Origin: Nostoc parmelioides FACHB-3921 | GTDB lineage: Bacteria; Cyanobacteriota; Cyanobacteriia; Cyanobacteriales; Nostocaceae | Length of the DNA: 64,000 nucleotides | Reading direction: 5' to 3' | Assembly (NCBI RefSeq): GCF_014696625.1 | Contig: NZ_JACJQL010000020.1 | Location: forward strand, 50,775 to 114,774 | Shown here: positions 35,952-44,565 of the stretch, one piece after another | Position numbering within the stretch: the first letter of the stretch is position 1 | Layout of the letters: every line of letters starts with the position of its first letter | Translations under genes and position numbers: made by a program | The notes under the pieces: generated by a model | Seen by the model: only the letters and a program-made list of their open reading frames with translations | Database searches by the model: none | Told to the model about the DNA's origin: nothing

Positions 35952-36574
35952 TTAATGGTTTAAATTAGTACTTTCAAGATTTCTGAAAATCCCAAAGTCA
36001 TCATTTTTGTGCTTCTGCAATCAATGAATTAATTTTGGTCACAGACACACAAATAAGTAGGTCGGTGTAAATAATTATTGTTGGAATAAGGCAGGGGGCA
36101 GGGAGCAGGGAGCAGGGGGAGAAAGCGTTTGAGCCTTATTTACTTTTCTTTACATAGTTTGGTTTTATTGCATCGACTTACTTAAAACAACTCATTCTTA
36201 TTAAAGAAATGGCGCATGACACAAATTAAACAATCATGCGTCAACTTCTTTTTAAAACCATTATTAACGGCTTTAAATTACTAAAAATAGTATATTTATA
36301 AACTCGTAAAACAAAGTATTTATCATTGTAAATTTTATAAGAGATCATTATCATTTGTAATGACATGAGAGTCTAACAAGCTTGATTGATTTAGTAGGAA
36401 TTATTGATTGTCAAGCAACTGAATATAGCAATCAAAATTCAATATATCTAATTATCAATATCAAGCTTTTCCAAGAGAAAACAGAGAGTAAGTTTGTAAT
36501 TTGGTTGAATTTTTTTCTCTTGAATTTCCAGTGCCAACGAAATTTTCATCACAACTCTAGGAGGATGTTTTTTA
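35952..36574. other. AT-rich gap with MITE before the NPFAGG gene
   Basis: Apart from the MITE at 36052-36184 this 620-bp stretch is AT-rich with no convincing gene. The last 25 bases hold a perfect ribosome site (AGGAGG) for the following gene. A short frame at 36382 is in the wrong frame and has no family resemblance. Confidence 0.4.
36052..36184 (+). mobile_element. MITE family B, left copy of an inverted pair
   Basis: The ends TAAGTAGGTCGGTGTAAATAA and (reverse) TAAGTAAGTCGATGCAATAA are imperfect inverted repeats. The interior contains GGGAGCAGGGAGCAGGG. A second copy in opposite orientation lies at 37315-37430, so the pair brackets the NPFAGG gene. Confidence 0.6.
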
Positions 36575-37279
36575 ATGACTGACTCAAATAGTAGTAATAC
36601 CTCTACTAACAATCTCGGTAGTTTACTTCGGCAATCACCTTTTGGTGTTTTGCTTGACATTGATGGTGTGACCGAGGAAACACTTATCCAGGCTTTTGGC
36701 AGAGCTGTAGGTAGTAATGGTAATAATCCCTTTGGTAATGGTGGCACACCAACTGGTGGTAGCGGAGGTAATCCCTTTACTAACTTTGGTAATCCAAATG
36801 CTCCTGCTAGTCCCTTAACTGGCGGTGTCAACCCCTGGGCTGCTATCAGTCAGAGTGGTAATAGTGATCCCCTAACTGGCGGTAGCAATCCCTTTGCAGG
36901 TGGTGAAAATCCTTTTGCAGGTGGTGAAAATCCCTTTGCAGGTGGTAGCAATCCTTTTGCAGGTGGTAGCAATCCTTTTGCAGGCGGTAGCAATCCCTTT
37001 GCAGGTGGTGAAAATCCTTTTGCAGGTGGTGAAAATCCTTTTGCAGGTGGTGAAAATCCTTTTGCAGGTGGTGAAAATCCCTTTGCAGGTGGTGAAAATC
37101 CTTTTGCAGGTGGTGAAAATCCCTTTGCAGGTGGTAGCAATCCTTTTGCAGGCGGTAGCAATCCCTTTGCAGGTGGTGAAAATCCTTTTGCAGGCGGTAG
37201 CAATCCTTTTGCAGGTGGTGAAAATCCTTTTGCAGGTGGTAGCAATCCCTTTGCAGGCGGTAGCAATCCCTTTGCTTAG
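36575..37279 (+). CDS. NPFAGG heptapeptide-repeat protein, function unknown
   Basis: This 234-residue protein is not one I recognise. Residues 1-45 are an ordinary-looking start (LGSLLRQSPFGVLLDIDGV, then EETLIQAFGRAVG); residues 48-100 hold looser NPFGNGG, NPFTNFG and NPWAAIS units; from residue 103 it is 18 full copies plus one partial of (S/E)NPFAGG. The DNA repeats are 21 bp and nearly identical (36882-37276), indicating recent expansion. There is no signal peptide or membrane segment. A perfect AGGAGG precedes the start, so strong translation is expected. The next gene shares NPFAG/NPFVGG units. A structural or phase-separating role is possible; no enzyme motif is seen. Confidence 0.7.
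   Translation: MTDSNSSNTSTNNLGSLLRQSPFGVLLDIDGVTEETLIQAFGRAVGSNGNNPFGNGGTPTGGSGGNPFTNFGNPNAPASPLTGGVNPWAAISQSGNSDPLTGGSNPFAGGENPFAGGENPFAGGSNPFAGGSNPFAGGSNPFAGGENPFAGGENPFAGGENPFAGGENPFAGGENPFAGGENPFAGGSNPFAGGSNPFAGGENPFAGGSNPFAGGENPFAGGSNPFAGGSNPFA
36882..37276 (+). repeat. coding tandem repeat of 21 bp (18.7 units)
   Basis: Units read GGTGGTGAAAATCCTTTTGC or GGTGGTAGCAATCCCTTTGC plus A. Differences fall mainly at the Ser/Glu codon and at silent third positions. There are no spacers. Confidence 0.9.
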
Positions 37280-37314
37280 TATTTAGCCGTATTAACTATT
37301 AGATTTATCCGAAT

Positions 37315-37430
37315 AAGTAAGTCTGTGCAATAAGACAAAACTATGTGAAGAAAAGTCAATAAGGCTCAAACTATTTCTCCGACTGCTCCCTGCCTTATGC
37401 CAACAATAATTATTTGCGCTGACCTACTTA
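37315..37430 (-). mobile_element. MITE family B, right copy of an inverted pair
   Basis: Read on the minus strand it matches 36052-36184 over its length (AAATAATTATTGTTGG, AAGGCAGGG, TTGAGCCTTATT, CTTTTCTT). Ends are again TAAGTAGGTC and TAAGTAAGTC types. It begins 36 bp after the stop of the NPFAGG gene. Confidence 0.6.
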
Positions 37431-37532
37431 ACTTAATTTTATAGATGAACATAGAATAGTAACTACTAATTATCCTTGTTCATCTGTATTTTTTCATAAA
37501 TATTTAAATTCAGAAACAGGAGATTATTTCTG

Positions 37533-38693
37533 ATGGAAGAGTCTGTTTTTAACTCAGATAACAGTGGTGTCAACAGCTTTATCACTGATAACTTATACCA
37601 GCAATTGTTTATAACCAATAATAGATCATTGCCCTTCGATAACCTATACCCATTCGTAGCAAATAATTTATCACCTGATACCAACAATCTTCCAGGTAAT
37701 AATATTAATCCTTTTGCTGGAAATGCTGGCATTCATCTCCAGCAATTAATTTTTAATCGTCTGCAATTAGTTCTAGGTAATAATGCTAATAATCCATTTG
37801 TAGGGGGAGGCAATCCTTTTGTAATTGGTGCTTTACCTATTGGCAATGGCAACAGGGATTTTGGTAATAACAACGCGATTATTGGTAATTTTAATTCAAA
37901 TTATGGCAGTAACAATGCAATAATCGGTAACGGTAACTGGAATTTTAACACTGATAACACAACTATTGGTAATGGTAACTGGTATTTTGGTAGTAGAAAC
38001 ACAACCATTGGTAATGGTAACTGGTATTGGGACTATGGAACTAACAACGCCACTTTAGGTAATGGTAATTGGCAATTTGGTAGTAATAATTTAACCATTG
38101 GTAATGGTAATTGGTACTTAGATAATGGTAATAATAATACAACTTTAGGTAATGGTAATTGGTACTTTGGGAATGATGGTACAACTATTGGTAATGGTAA
38201 TTGGGATTTTGGCCAGAATAATACAATTATTGGTAACGGTAACTGGATTTTTACTAATAACAATACAGTTATAGGTAATGGCAACAGATTAATAGATGGT
38301 AATTATATCAATACAAACTCTAATCATAGCAATGACTTAGATTTTTTCGCCCAAGCTATGAGAACTAGAATTAATAATATAATTAGCTCTCTTACGGGAA
38401 GAATTGGTCAAGATTTTATTGGATTAACAGAAAATCTAAGTATAGAAGAAGCCCAAACATTTAACCGACTTATTCTGGCAAGAGATCATGGGATTAATAA
38501 CAATAGTTTATCGAGTGATATTGAAGAATTTGTAAATTTACTTAGTAGTGTTCCTTTCAATCATTCACCTTATCAGCCTGCACCAAATTCTCAGACGATT
38601 CCGGAACCTACCTCTTCAGTATCACTAATAGTAGTTTGTATGGTGTGTTTGCTGTTGTCGAAGTTGAAAAAGAGATCAGAAATTAGAAATTAG
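37533..38693 (+). CDS. GNGNW-repeat protein with PEP-CTERM tail
   Basis: I do not recognise this 386-residue protein. Residues 45-100 carry NPFAGNAG, NPFVGGGNPFVIG units like the preceding gene. Residues 110-250 are about ten copies of a 14-residue unit, consensus TTIGNGNWYFGNNN, some of 16 residues; period and composition suggest a beta-solenoid. A helical, non-repetitive domain follows (residues 265-340, DFFAQAMRTRINNIISSLTG). The end is a PEP-CTERM signal (IPEPTSSVSLIVVCMVCLLL then KLKKR). No signal peptide is visible and a TAA codon upstream in frame excludes a longer start, which is odd for a PEP-CTERM protein. CAGGAG precedes the ATG. Confidence 0.72.
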   Translation: MEESVFNSDNSGVNSFITDNLYQQLFITNNRSLPFDNLYPFVANNLSPDTNNLPGNNINPFAGNAGIHLQQLIFNRLQLVLGNNANNPFVGGGNPFVIGALPIGNGNRDFGNNNAIIGNFNSNYGSNNAIIGNGNWNFNTDNTTIGNGNWYFGSRNTTIGNGNWYWDYGTNNATLGNGNWQFGSNNLTIGNGNWYLDNGNNNTTLGNGNWYFGNDGTTIGNGNWDFGQNNTIIGNGNWIFTNNNTVIGNGNRLIDGNYINTNSNHSNDLDFFAQAMRTRINNIISSLTGRIGQDFIGLTENLSIEEAQTFNRLILARDHGINNNSLSSDIEEFVNLLSSVPFNHSPYQPAPNSQTIPEPTSSVSLIVVCMVCLLLSKLKKRSEIRN

Positions 38694-38707
38694 TTGCTAT
38701 AAGATTT

Positions 38708-38912
38708 TTAAATACTTGAAAACCTGGAGGTCGCATCTGGTTGATTAAGGTCAGCACACAGATAAGCTATAACTTTGCCTAACTCGTTGACATCAGTATT
38801 ATTTTTTACTAAAGTGAGAGCGATCAGCTACGCTGGGCGGTTACGCCATCGCATGGATAATTTCCCATTGTGTATCTGTTAAAAATTCTGGGCTAGTTGC
38901 AGTTATAGACAT
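38708..38912 (-). pseudogene. small gene broken by palindrome inserted at a HIP1 site
   Basis: Read on the minus strand it starts MSITATSPEFLTDTQWEIIHA and, after removing 25 nt, continues IALTLVKNNTDVNELGKVIA and ends DATSRFSSI. The insert (38820-38852 with its duplicated edges) adds a stop and shifts the frame. The intact protein would have 59 residues; I do not recognise its family. It is divergent from the small gene at 38924. Confidence 0.55.
38820..38852 (+). repeat. 33-bp palindromic element in a HIP1 site
   Basis: GCGATC..ATCGC edges enclose AGCTACGCTGGGCGGTTACG. Deleting 25 nt leaves one GCGATCGC and restores the reading frame of the host pseudogene. The layout parallels the element at 727-785. 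Confidence 0.55.
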
Positions 38913-38923
38913 TCTTAATACAT

Positions 38924-39100
38924 ATGGAACAATACATTATAGAAGCGATCGGTCTAGGTAGACCACAACTGCAACTAGAACTAGTCTTAAGTCCTGAATT
39001 AGAAACATTACTAAAAGTTACAATCTACGATTTTGCTGATTTGCTCTCAAAAAACGAACCAGAAAAAATATCGAAATCTGCGTTAATAATTGGTCATTAG
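38924..39100 (+). CDS. small hypothetical protein (58 residues)
   Basis: The frame begins MEQYIIEAIGLGRPQLQLEL and ends KSALIIGH, with helix-forming segments (VLSPELETLLKVTIYDFADL). It is acidic and soluble. Start codons of this frame and of the broken minus-strand gene are 11 bp apart, so they share a promoter region. No clear ribosome site is seen. It may be a real small gene or a remnant. Confidence 0.35.
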   Translation: MEQYIIEAIGLGRPQLQLELVLSPELETLLKVTIYDFADLLSKNEPEKISKSALIIGH

Positions 39101-39139
39101 TCAGTTGACGGGGTGAGTAGAAATTATTTCCTACCTTGT

Positions 39140-39426
39140 CTAGTAGTCCACCAAGACAATTTTGCTGGGTAATACCAATTTGAAAAAAGAATGCGACAGA
39201 TATAAAGCCCCAAACGCTTGTTCTGCCTTGATTCTTGATTTTGAATTTTGAATTTTGAATTTTGAATTGGTATAAGCTCCTCTAATTGATAAACTAGTCA
39301 AAAAAGGGGTTGAGCATGGCAAAAAAGTATATTGTAGATTTAAGCGAAGAGGAAGTTTTACAACTGCTGTGCTGTGACTTGTACAGACATCAAAAATGGG
39401 AGGGCGATCGCAACAAAAAGTTGTAA
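39140..39426 (+). mobile_element. IS630-like remnant: terminal repeat and first 36 codons of transposase
   Basis: CTAGTAGTCCACCAAGACAA (39140 on) matches the terminal repeat of the MITEs at 3766 and 17273. The frame at 39316-39426 reads MAKKYIVDLSEEEVLQLLCC and stops after 36 residues; this start is typical of cyanobacterial IS630-type transposases. Between them an ATACCAATT element (39171-39274) is inserted; without it the gene would begin about 72 bp from the end, as expected for such an IS. The rest of the element is lost. Confidence 0.55.
39171..39274. repeat. ATACCAATT-type inverted-repeat element, copy 2, nested
   Basis: AATACCAATTTG at the left and CAAATTGGTAT-like AATTGGTATA at the right are inverted. 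Inside are four GAATTTT heptamers (39238-39266). It lies within the IS630-like remnant. Confidence 0.5.
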
Positions 39427-39607
39427 TACTACCAATACTATTGGTAGTGTAAAGATGTTCTGACTAAGTAAACTTCACGAAATATAGCTGTTGGTTGTTG
39501 AATGTTGATAGATTTGAAAACCTTTGATTATCAGTGTTTTACCTTAGAGTAAAAGAATACGGTAGTATCTGGGTGATTTGAAGTTTTTCCTGGACAAAGG
39601 TGGATTC

Positions 39608-41161
39608 ATGTTCCAATACGTTACTGCTCAGATTAATAATTCTTCCTCTATTCCCTATTTAGTGACAGTCTTAAGCGTTACTACCATAACGGGAACATTT
39701 GCTTGGCGTTGGTGGAAACAAAAGAAAAAATACAAATCCCTACAATCACTCCCCTCTCCTCCTAAACACTGGCTGTTAGGAAATCTTCCGCAAGTTTTAG
39801 CAGCAGTGAAACAAAAAAAATTATTCCAATTATTTTTTGATTGGAGCCAGCAGCTAGGCCCGATGTATGTTGTCTGGAATGGTAGTTATCCAGTTGTCAT
39901 TTTAAGTAAACCAAAAGTTATCGAAGATACCATCATCAATGGAATGAGAGATGGTAGCTTAATCAGATCCACACGATTGCGCCAAGCTTGGAACGATATC
40001 AGTGGCCCCATTCTTATAGGAGAAACAGGAAATGAGTGGCAATGGCGACGCAAAGTTTGGAACCCAGAATTCAGTTCTAGCAGTCTCGCCAAATATCTTA
40101 AAATTATTAACCAAGCCTGTGAACAAGTAATTGACACACTCAAGGAAACTGCACCACCAAAAGAAGTTGAGGTAGATCCCCTGTTTGTAGAACTAACAAT
40201 GAGGGTGATTTCCTCGCTTGTACTAGGTATCCCTGTGGATAGAACGATTACTACTAATGAAGGGCCTCCCCTGGAAGTTCTCAAGGTGTACGAAGCAATG
40301 TGTGTTGTAGGCTATCGATTTCTACGACAAGCTACAGGTGAGAAGATATGGATGAAATATTTGCCCACCAAGAATTCACAAGATTATTGGGCATCAAGAC
40401 GATATTTAGAGGAATTTTTAACTCCCCGTGTAGACTTAGCTTTACAGATGAGAGAACAAAGTACTGATTTTCCGCAAGTCAGTCCTTTGTTTCGGGAATC
40501 AATGTTAGTTAGAATTGCAGCTAAAGAACCAAAATATAATCGCCAAACATTAATAGCAGAATCTGTTGAATTCCTCATAGCTGGTACCGACACAACAGCT
40601 CACACTCTATCTTTTGCAGTAGGAGAGTTGAGCTTAAATCAAAGGGTTTTTCAGAAAGCACGGGAGATAGTTGACCAAGCTTGGCAAAGTCAAGACAATA
40701 TTAATATAGACAGCTTTAAGGAATTGGCTTATATCAGCGCAATTCTCAAGGAGACGTTGCGCCTTTATTCAGTCGCCTCAGGCTCGACCTCCTTGGAGGC
40801 TCAACGCGACACGGTAATTGAGGGTAAAGTGATTCCTAGTGGTACAAGAATATCTTGGTCAATGCTTGCTGCTGGAAGAGATCCAGAAATCTATGCTCAT
40901 CCTGAGGAATTTCTGCCCGAACGTTGGTTAGACAAGAGTAAAGAAACTAGTTCGCTGCCCATGATAGACTTTGGCTCAGGGCCTCATCGTTGCTTGGGAG
41001 AGCATCTATCAATGCTGGAAGGGACTATGATGCTAGCATTATTGCTCCGTCACTTCGACTGGGAGTTAGTCAACGGCCGTTCTTCTCTGGAACAGTTACA
41101 GCAAAACCTGTTAATTTATCCGTCCGATAAAATGCCAGTACGCTTTCGGTTGAGAAATTGA
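39608..41161 (+). CDS. cytochrome P450
   Basis: A haem-thiolate mono-oxygenase of 517 residues. An N-terminal membrane anchor (IPYLVTVLSVTTITGTFAW) is followed by the proline-rich hinge LPSPPKHWLLGNLPQ. The I-helix oxygen motif is AGTDTTAHT near residue 333, the K-helix ExxR is ETLR near residue 388, and the haem ligand is Cys462 in FGSGPHRCLGEHL. ATG 39608 is preferred (AAAGGTGG upstream); a TTG at 39578 would add ten residues. It resembles CYP110/CYP4-like cyanobacterial forms that hydroxylate fatty acids or terpenoids, but the substrate is unknown. It stands alone. Confidence 0.9.
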   Translation: MFQYVTAQINNSSSIPYLVTVLSVTTITGTFAWRWWKQKKKYKSLQSLPSPPKHWLLGNLPQVLAAVKQKKLFQLFFDWSQQLGPMYVVWNGSYPVVILSKPKVIEDTIINGMRDGSLIRSTRLRQAWNDISGPILIGETGNEWQWRRKVWNPEFSSSSLAKYLKIINQACEQVIDTLKETAPPKEVEVDPLFVELTMRVISSLVLGIPVDRTITTNEGPPLEVLKVYEAMCVVGYRFLRQATGEKIWMKYLPTKNSQDYWASRRYLEEFLTPRVDLALQMREQSTDFPQVSPLFRESMLVRIAAKEPKYNRQTLIAESVEFLIAGTDTTAHTLSFAVGELSLNQRVFQKAREIVDQAWQSQDNINIDSFKELAYISAILKETLRLYSVASGSTSLEAQRDTVIEGKVIPSGTRISWSMLAAGRDPEIYAHPEEFLPERWLDKSKETSSLPMIDFGSGPHRCLGEHLSMLEGTMMLALLLRHFDWELVNGRSSLEQLQQNLLIYPSDKMPVRFRLRN

Positions 41162-41390
41162 GTTAGGGACTTCCAGATAAAAAAATATCCAAAATTGTAG
41201 AATGCGTCAGTATGAATATTTTCTGAGTACAGTTAGGTTCTATGGCACTGACGCACCCTACCAAACCATCCATTTCGGATAATTTATTTTTTGTTGTTCC
41301 CTTAGTTGTGCTGAAGATAAGGGGCTTGAGACATAATTATAGTTTTAGTTTTGCCTACTTGTACTAGCCCCTAGTCTTGATTTCCTGGGA

Positions 41391-42134
41391 TTACTTTCCG
41401 TAGTAAACCCTAGCATTACCAAATCCCATATTTCGCAGATAATTGTTCCATTGTTCTGCTTCCGTCCGTTGAACAAAAGGCCCGACTGCTACGTGTGGCC
41501 CTAGAGGTTGCCTTCTTTCTCTGACAAAACTATTTCGTCCCACAGCTAACCTAATGCGATTGGCAATTGAAGGAACCTCTTCTGGTTTTGCGGGGATAGT
41601 CACATAATACCTAGACCGTTCACTTCCATAATTTCCCCCGCCAGGAGAGTTGGGTATCCCCTGTCCATCGCCACTACCAGCAATTCTGGCACCATAAATA
41701 CCAGATGACTCTAATTCTCTAACTCGTTGTTGGGCGTTTGATTCTCTATTGAAAACTCCCGACTGAATTACAGAACGACCATTGTACTGGCGGATGTAAG
41801 CGCTGGGTTCAATGCGCCGTACTCTTTGTAGAGTGTCGTAACTATTATTGTCAACATATACAAAATAACGTTGAAAGTTTTGTCCAGATTGATACTGTAC
41901 TGGTTGATAGGGCTGATAATCCTGTTGATATTGGTTAAATTCCACTTCCTGTTCCTGGGTCGGGACATTAGGCGGTGGTGGTAAACTTTCAAAGACTCCC
42001 GATTGAGTTAGCAAAACTCTATCATTGTTTTTGATTTGTCCTGGCGCTGGACTAGGAACTAGTGTTAACCAACTGCCTAATAACAATGGCATTATCGGCA
42101 ATGTAATATATTTACTCGTTATCTGAATAGACAT
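41391..42134 (-). CDS. exported SPOR-like repeat protein
   Basis: The 247-residue protein has a signal-like start (ITLPIMPLLLGSWLTLVPSPAPGQ), a Gln/Tyr/Pro-rich linker (residues 55-85) and two units of SPOR-domain character: RYFVYVDNNSYDTLQRVR..GVFNRESNAQQRVRELESSG near residues 90-150 and RYYVTIPAKPEEVPSIANRI..GPFVQRTEAEQWNNYLRNMG near residues 175-245. SPOR domains bind septal peptidoglycan, so a cell-wall role is plausible. No partner gene is adjacent. Confidence 0.7.
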   Translation of the reverse strand: MSIQITSKYITLPIMPLLLGSWLTLVPSPAPGQIKNNDRVLLTQSGVFESLPPPPNVPTQEQEVEFNQYQQDYQPYQPVQYQSGQNFQRYFVYVDNNSYDTLQRVRRIEPSAYIRQYNGRSVIQSGVFNRESNAQQRVRELESSGIYGARIAGSGDGQGIPNSPGGGNYGSERSRYYVTIPAKPEEVPSIANRIRLAVGRNSFVRERRQPLGPHVAVGPFVQRTEAEQWNNYLRNMGFGNARVYYGK

Positions 42135-42524
42135 GGTAGAAACAAAATTTATGGACTATTGCCTTGAGACACTAAATTAGTAGAACTTTATACTGCTAGC
42201 TTAAAGGGACTATGCTCAGGTGGCAACGGATACATAAAAAAATATGCAGTTGCTGTGAGTGATGCCAGAAATTTTCAACAAATTTAGTCAGGGTTTACGC
42301 GGTCATCAACTCCCTTAATTTTCAACGTGCCGAAAATTATATACTATGGGGAACGGAAGCGCTTTACTAATAAGGCTTTTAAGGGATATATGCTACAATT
42401 GAGCAGTTAAAAATTTATCAACCTACGATTAATTTAGTAGATAAAAACAGCCGAAATTATTACATAGCGTAGATTTTTAAATTTCAAATTCCGCAAAGCG
42501 CTATCTTGTGCAAAATTTAGAACT
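42135..42524. promoter_or_regulatory. divergent intergenic region before mnmA
   Basis: The gap separates the SPOR-like gene (minus) from mnmA (plus), so it holds both promoters. I see no repeat, hairpin or small gene in it. Confidence 0.3.
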
Positions 42525-43583
42525 ATGAAAAAAGTTGTCGTCGGTCTTTCTGGTGGCGTTGACAGTTCCACAGCCGCCGCTATCCTCCATAATCAGGGCT
42601 ATGAAGTAATTGGTTTAACCCTTTGGCTGATGAAAGGCAAAGGTCAGTGTTGCTCTGAAGGGATGATCGACGCGGCTTATATTTGTGAACAGTTAGGTAT
42701 TCCCCATGAAGTGGTGGATATGCGGGATGTGTTTCAAACTCATATTGTCGATTATCTAGTGAGTGGTTATGGCGCTGGGATTACGCCATTGCCTTGCTCT
42801 CAGTGCAACAAAACGGTTAAGTTCGGGCCAATGGTGCAGTATGCCAGTGAAAAATTGGGATGCGATCGCATCGCTACGGGTCATTATGCCCGTATTCACT
42901 ACGACGAAGCAAGTGGACGTTACCAACTATTAAGGGCTGTTGACCGCAACAAAGACCAATCTTATTTCCTGTATGATTTGTCTCAAGATTTACTTGCAGC
43001 CTCACTATTTCCTTTAGGAGAAATGGAAAAAGCTGATACCCGTCGCATCGCCACCGAATATGGACTAAAAACCGCCGATAAGCCAGAAAGCCAAGACCTC
43101 TGTCTAGTTGAAAGTAACGGTTCTATGCGAGCTTTTCTGGATAAGTATATCGCACCCAAAAAAGGCGATATTGTGGATACCGCAGGCAAAATTTTAGGAC
43201 AACATGATGGTGTCCATCATTACACAATTGGTCAACGCAAAGGCTTAGGGATTGCCGCAGCTGAACCACTGTATGTGGTGGAATTGGATGCAATTAATAA
43301 TAAAGTAGTAGTAGGCGATCGCACTAAAGCTACTCAAGAAGAATGTACTGTTAGCCGAGTCAATTGGGTTTCCATCGCTGAACCATCTACCCCAATTCGT
43401 GCAGCCGTACAAATCCGCTATCGTTCTGCGCCTGAACCAGTGACAGTCATTCCTCTGGAGAATTCCCGCGTCCGCTTGGCATTTGATGAACCCCAGTTCA
43501 GCATTACCCCTGGACAAGCGGCGGTGTGGTATGATGGTGACCAGGTTTTAGGTGGTGGCATTATTGAACAATTTAGTAAATAA
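42525..43583 (+). CDS. mnmA: tRNA-specific 2-thiouridylase MnmA
   Basis: MnmA thiolates uridine 34 of tRNA for Lys, Glu and Gln. The 352-residue protein has the PP-loop VVGLSGGVDSSTAA at residue 4, the first catalytic cysteine in LPCSQCNKTVKFG near residue 90, the second in ESQDLCLV near residue 192, and GQHDGVHHYTIGQRKGLG near residue 225. Length is normal for the family. A strong terminator follows at 43637. It is a housekeeping gene, also named trmU. Confidence 0.96.
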   Translation: MKKVVVGLSGGVDSSTAAAILHNQGYEVIGLTLWLMKGKGQCCSEGMIDAAYICEQLGIPHEVVDMRDVFQTHIVDYLVSGYGAGITPLPCSQCNKTVKFGPMVQYASEKLGCDRIATGHYARIHYDEASGRYQLLRAVDRNKDQSYFLYDLSQDLLAASLFPLGEMEKADTRRIATEYGLKTADKPESQDLCLVESNGSMRAFLDKYIAPKKGDIVDTAGKILGQHDGVHHYTIGQRKGLGIAAAEPLYVVELDAINNKVVVGDRTKATQEECTVSRVNWVSIAEPSTPIRAAVQIRYRSAPEPVTVIPLENSRVRLAFDEPQFSITPGQAAVWYDGDQVLGGGIIEQFSK

Positions 43584-43636
43584 AAAAATCCACCATCAGG
43601 AGATGAATCAATTCAAAATTTACAATTCATAGTTAA

Positions 43637-43669
43637 ATACAGCCACCCCTTATCGGTGGCTGTATTAAT
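43637..43669 (+). terminator. rho-independent terminator of mnmA
   Basis: ATACAGCCACC (43637-43647) and GGTGGCTGTAT (43655-43665) form a perfect 11-bp stem with a CCTTATC loop, followed by TAATT. Confidence 0.8.
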
Positions 43670-44037
43670 TGCAAATTGGTTTTATTGATATAGCTGTTGA
43701 CGGACTTGAAAGCCCTGTGTTGCAAGGGTTTTACTTGAGATATTACCTATTACTAGATTCCTCATTTCCTTGTGGATAAAGAATTTTAATAGCTATTCAC
43801 TAATTATCTTTTATTTTTACCTCTCATTAAATCTGACTTAAACTCATACCCTCAAGATAGTTTAGTTACAAATCATCGGGCAGCTATTTTCTGATTTTCA
43901 AAGGAATATCATCACTTCTTGTTATCACTGATTTTATCGGTGATTAGCTCCTATTTGTCAGTCAAAAGGAGTTAAAAACTACAAGAGAAAGATGGCAGTG
44001 TGCATAGTATTAAAAGTTTATGGTGAGGAAAACAGAG
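43670..44037. other. gap between mnmA and a PEP-CTERM gene
   Basis: AT-rich, no gene recognised. It should contain the promoter of the downstream gene; no clear motif can be set by eye. Confidence 0.3.
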
Positions 44038-44565
44038 ATGAAATTTGGTTCACGACTAGTCCTTGCTACTGCTAGTTTGGTTTTGGGGTTGGCGAGTGTG
44101 GAAGCAAAGCCAGCATCGGCCGCTATTGTTGATTATGCTTTTACCGTTAATAGTCCTACAAAAACAGGCAGTGGACTATTTAGATTTGATGACTCAACTT
44201 TGCTTAACGGCGAGGCCATAGTTCAGTCTCTTTCGTTTCAATTTGCAGGTGAATCTACTATTTACACCGAACAAGATGATCCTGACTACCCAAATTTTCC
44301 TATTGTTTTTCTTAACAATTTTTCTACAGGTCAAATATCTTTCGCCTTAGATTATCAATTTGATGATCAGACTAATCCTGGCAGTTTTATCAGATATGAA
44401 ATCGCTGGTGAAGATTTTACGATTTACTCTGTAAATGATCCAAATTTTGAAGTAATATCAGGTACAGTTTCTTACACTCAAGTTCCCGAACCTGCCATGT
44501 TAGGAGGTCTTGTTTTAGCGGGTACTGTCACTTTCATGAAGAGGAAAAAACTCGTTGTGAGATAA
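44038..44565 (+). CDS. small PEP-CTERM protein
   Basis: The 175-residue protein has a signal peptide (LVLATASLVLGLASVEAKPASA), a beta-rich middle (VDYAFTVNSPTKTGSGLFRF, SFQFAGES), and a PEP-CTERM tail (VPEPAMLGGLVLAGTVTF then MKRKK). It is exported and probably processed by an exosortase, none of which is in this window. The start at 44038 has AGGA nine bases upstream; an ATG at 44020 would put six charged residues before the signal peptide. Function unknown; the middle resembles the many cyanobacterial 'PEP-CTERM of unknown function' proteins. Confidence 0.75.
   Translation: MKFGSRLVLATASLVLGLASVEAKPASAAIVDYAFTVNSPTKTGSGLFRFDDSTLLNGEAIVQSLSFQFAGESTIYTEQDDPDYPNFPIVFLNNFSTGQISFALDYQFDDQTNPGSFIRYEIAGEDFTIYSVNDPNFEVISGTVSYTQVPEPAMLGGLVLAGTVTFMKRKKLVVR

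Noticed and set aside
36882..37276. Possible CRISPR array
   Set aside because: Repeats are contiguous without spacers and code for a protein.
36850..37286. Long frames on the minus strand and in another plus frame over the 21-bp repeats
   Set aside because: A repeat of 21 bp (a multiple of three) keeps every frame open; the plus frame at 36575 has the ribosome site and a non-repeated start.
38033..38284. 83-codon minus-strand frame of LPLP repeats
   Set aside because: Shadow of the GNGNW repeats on the other strand.
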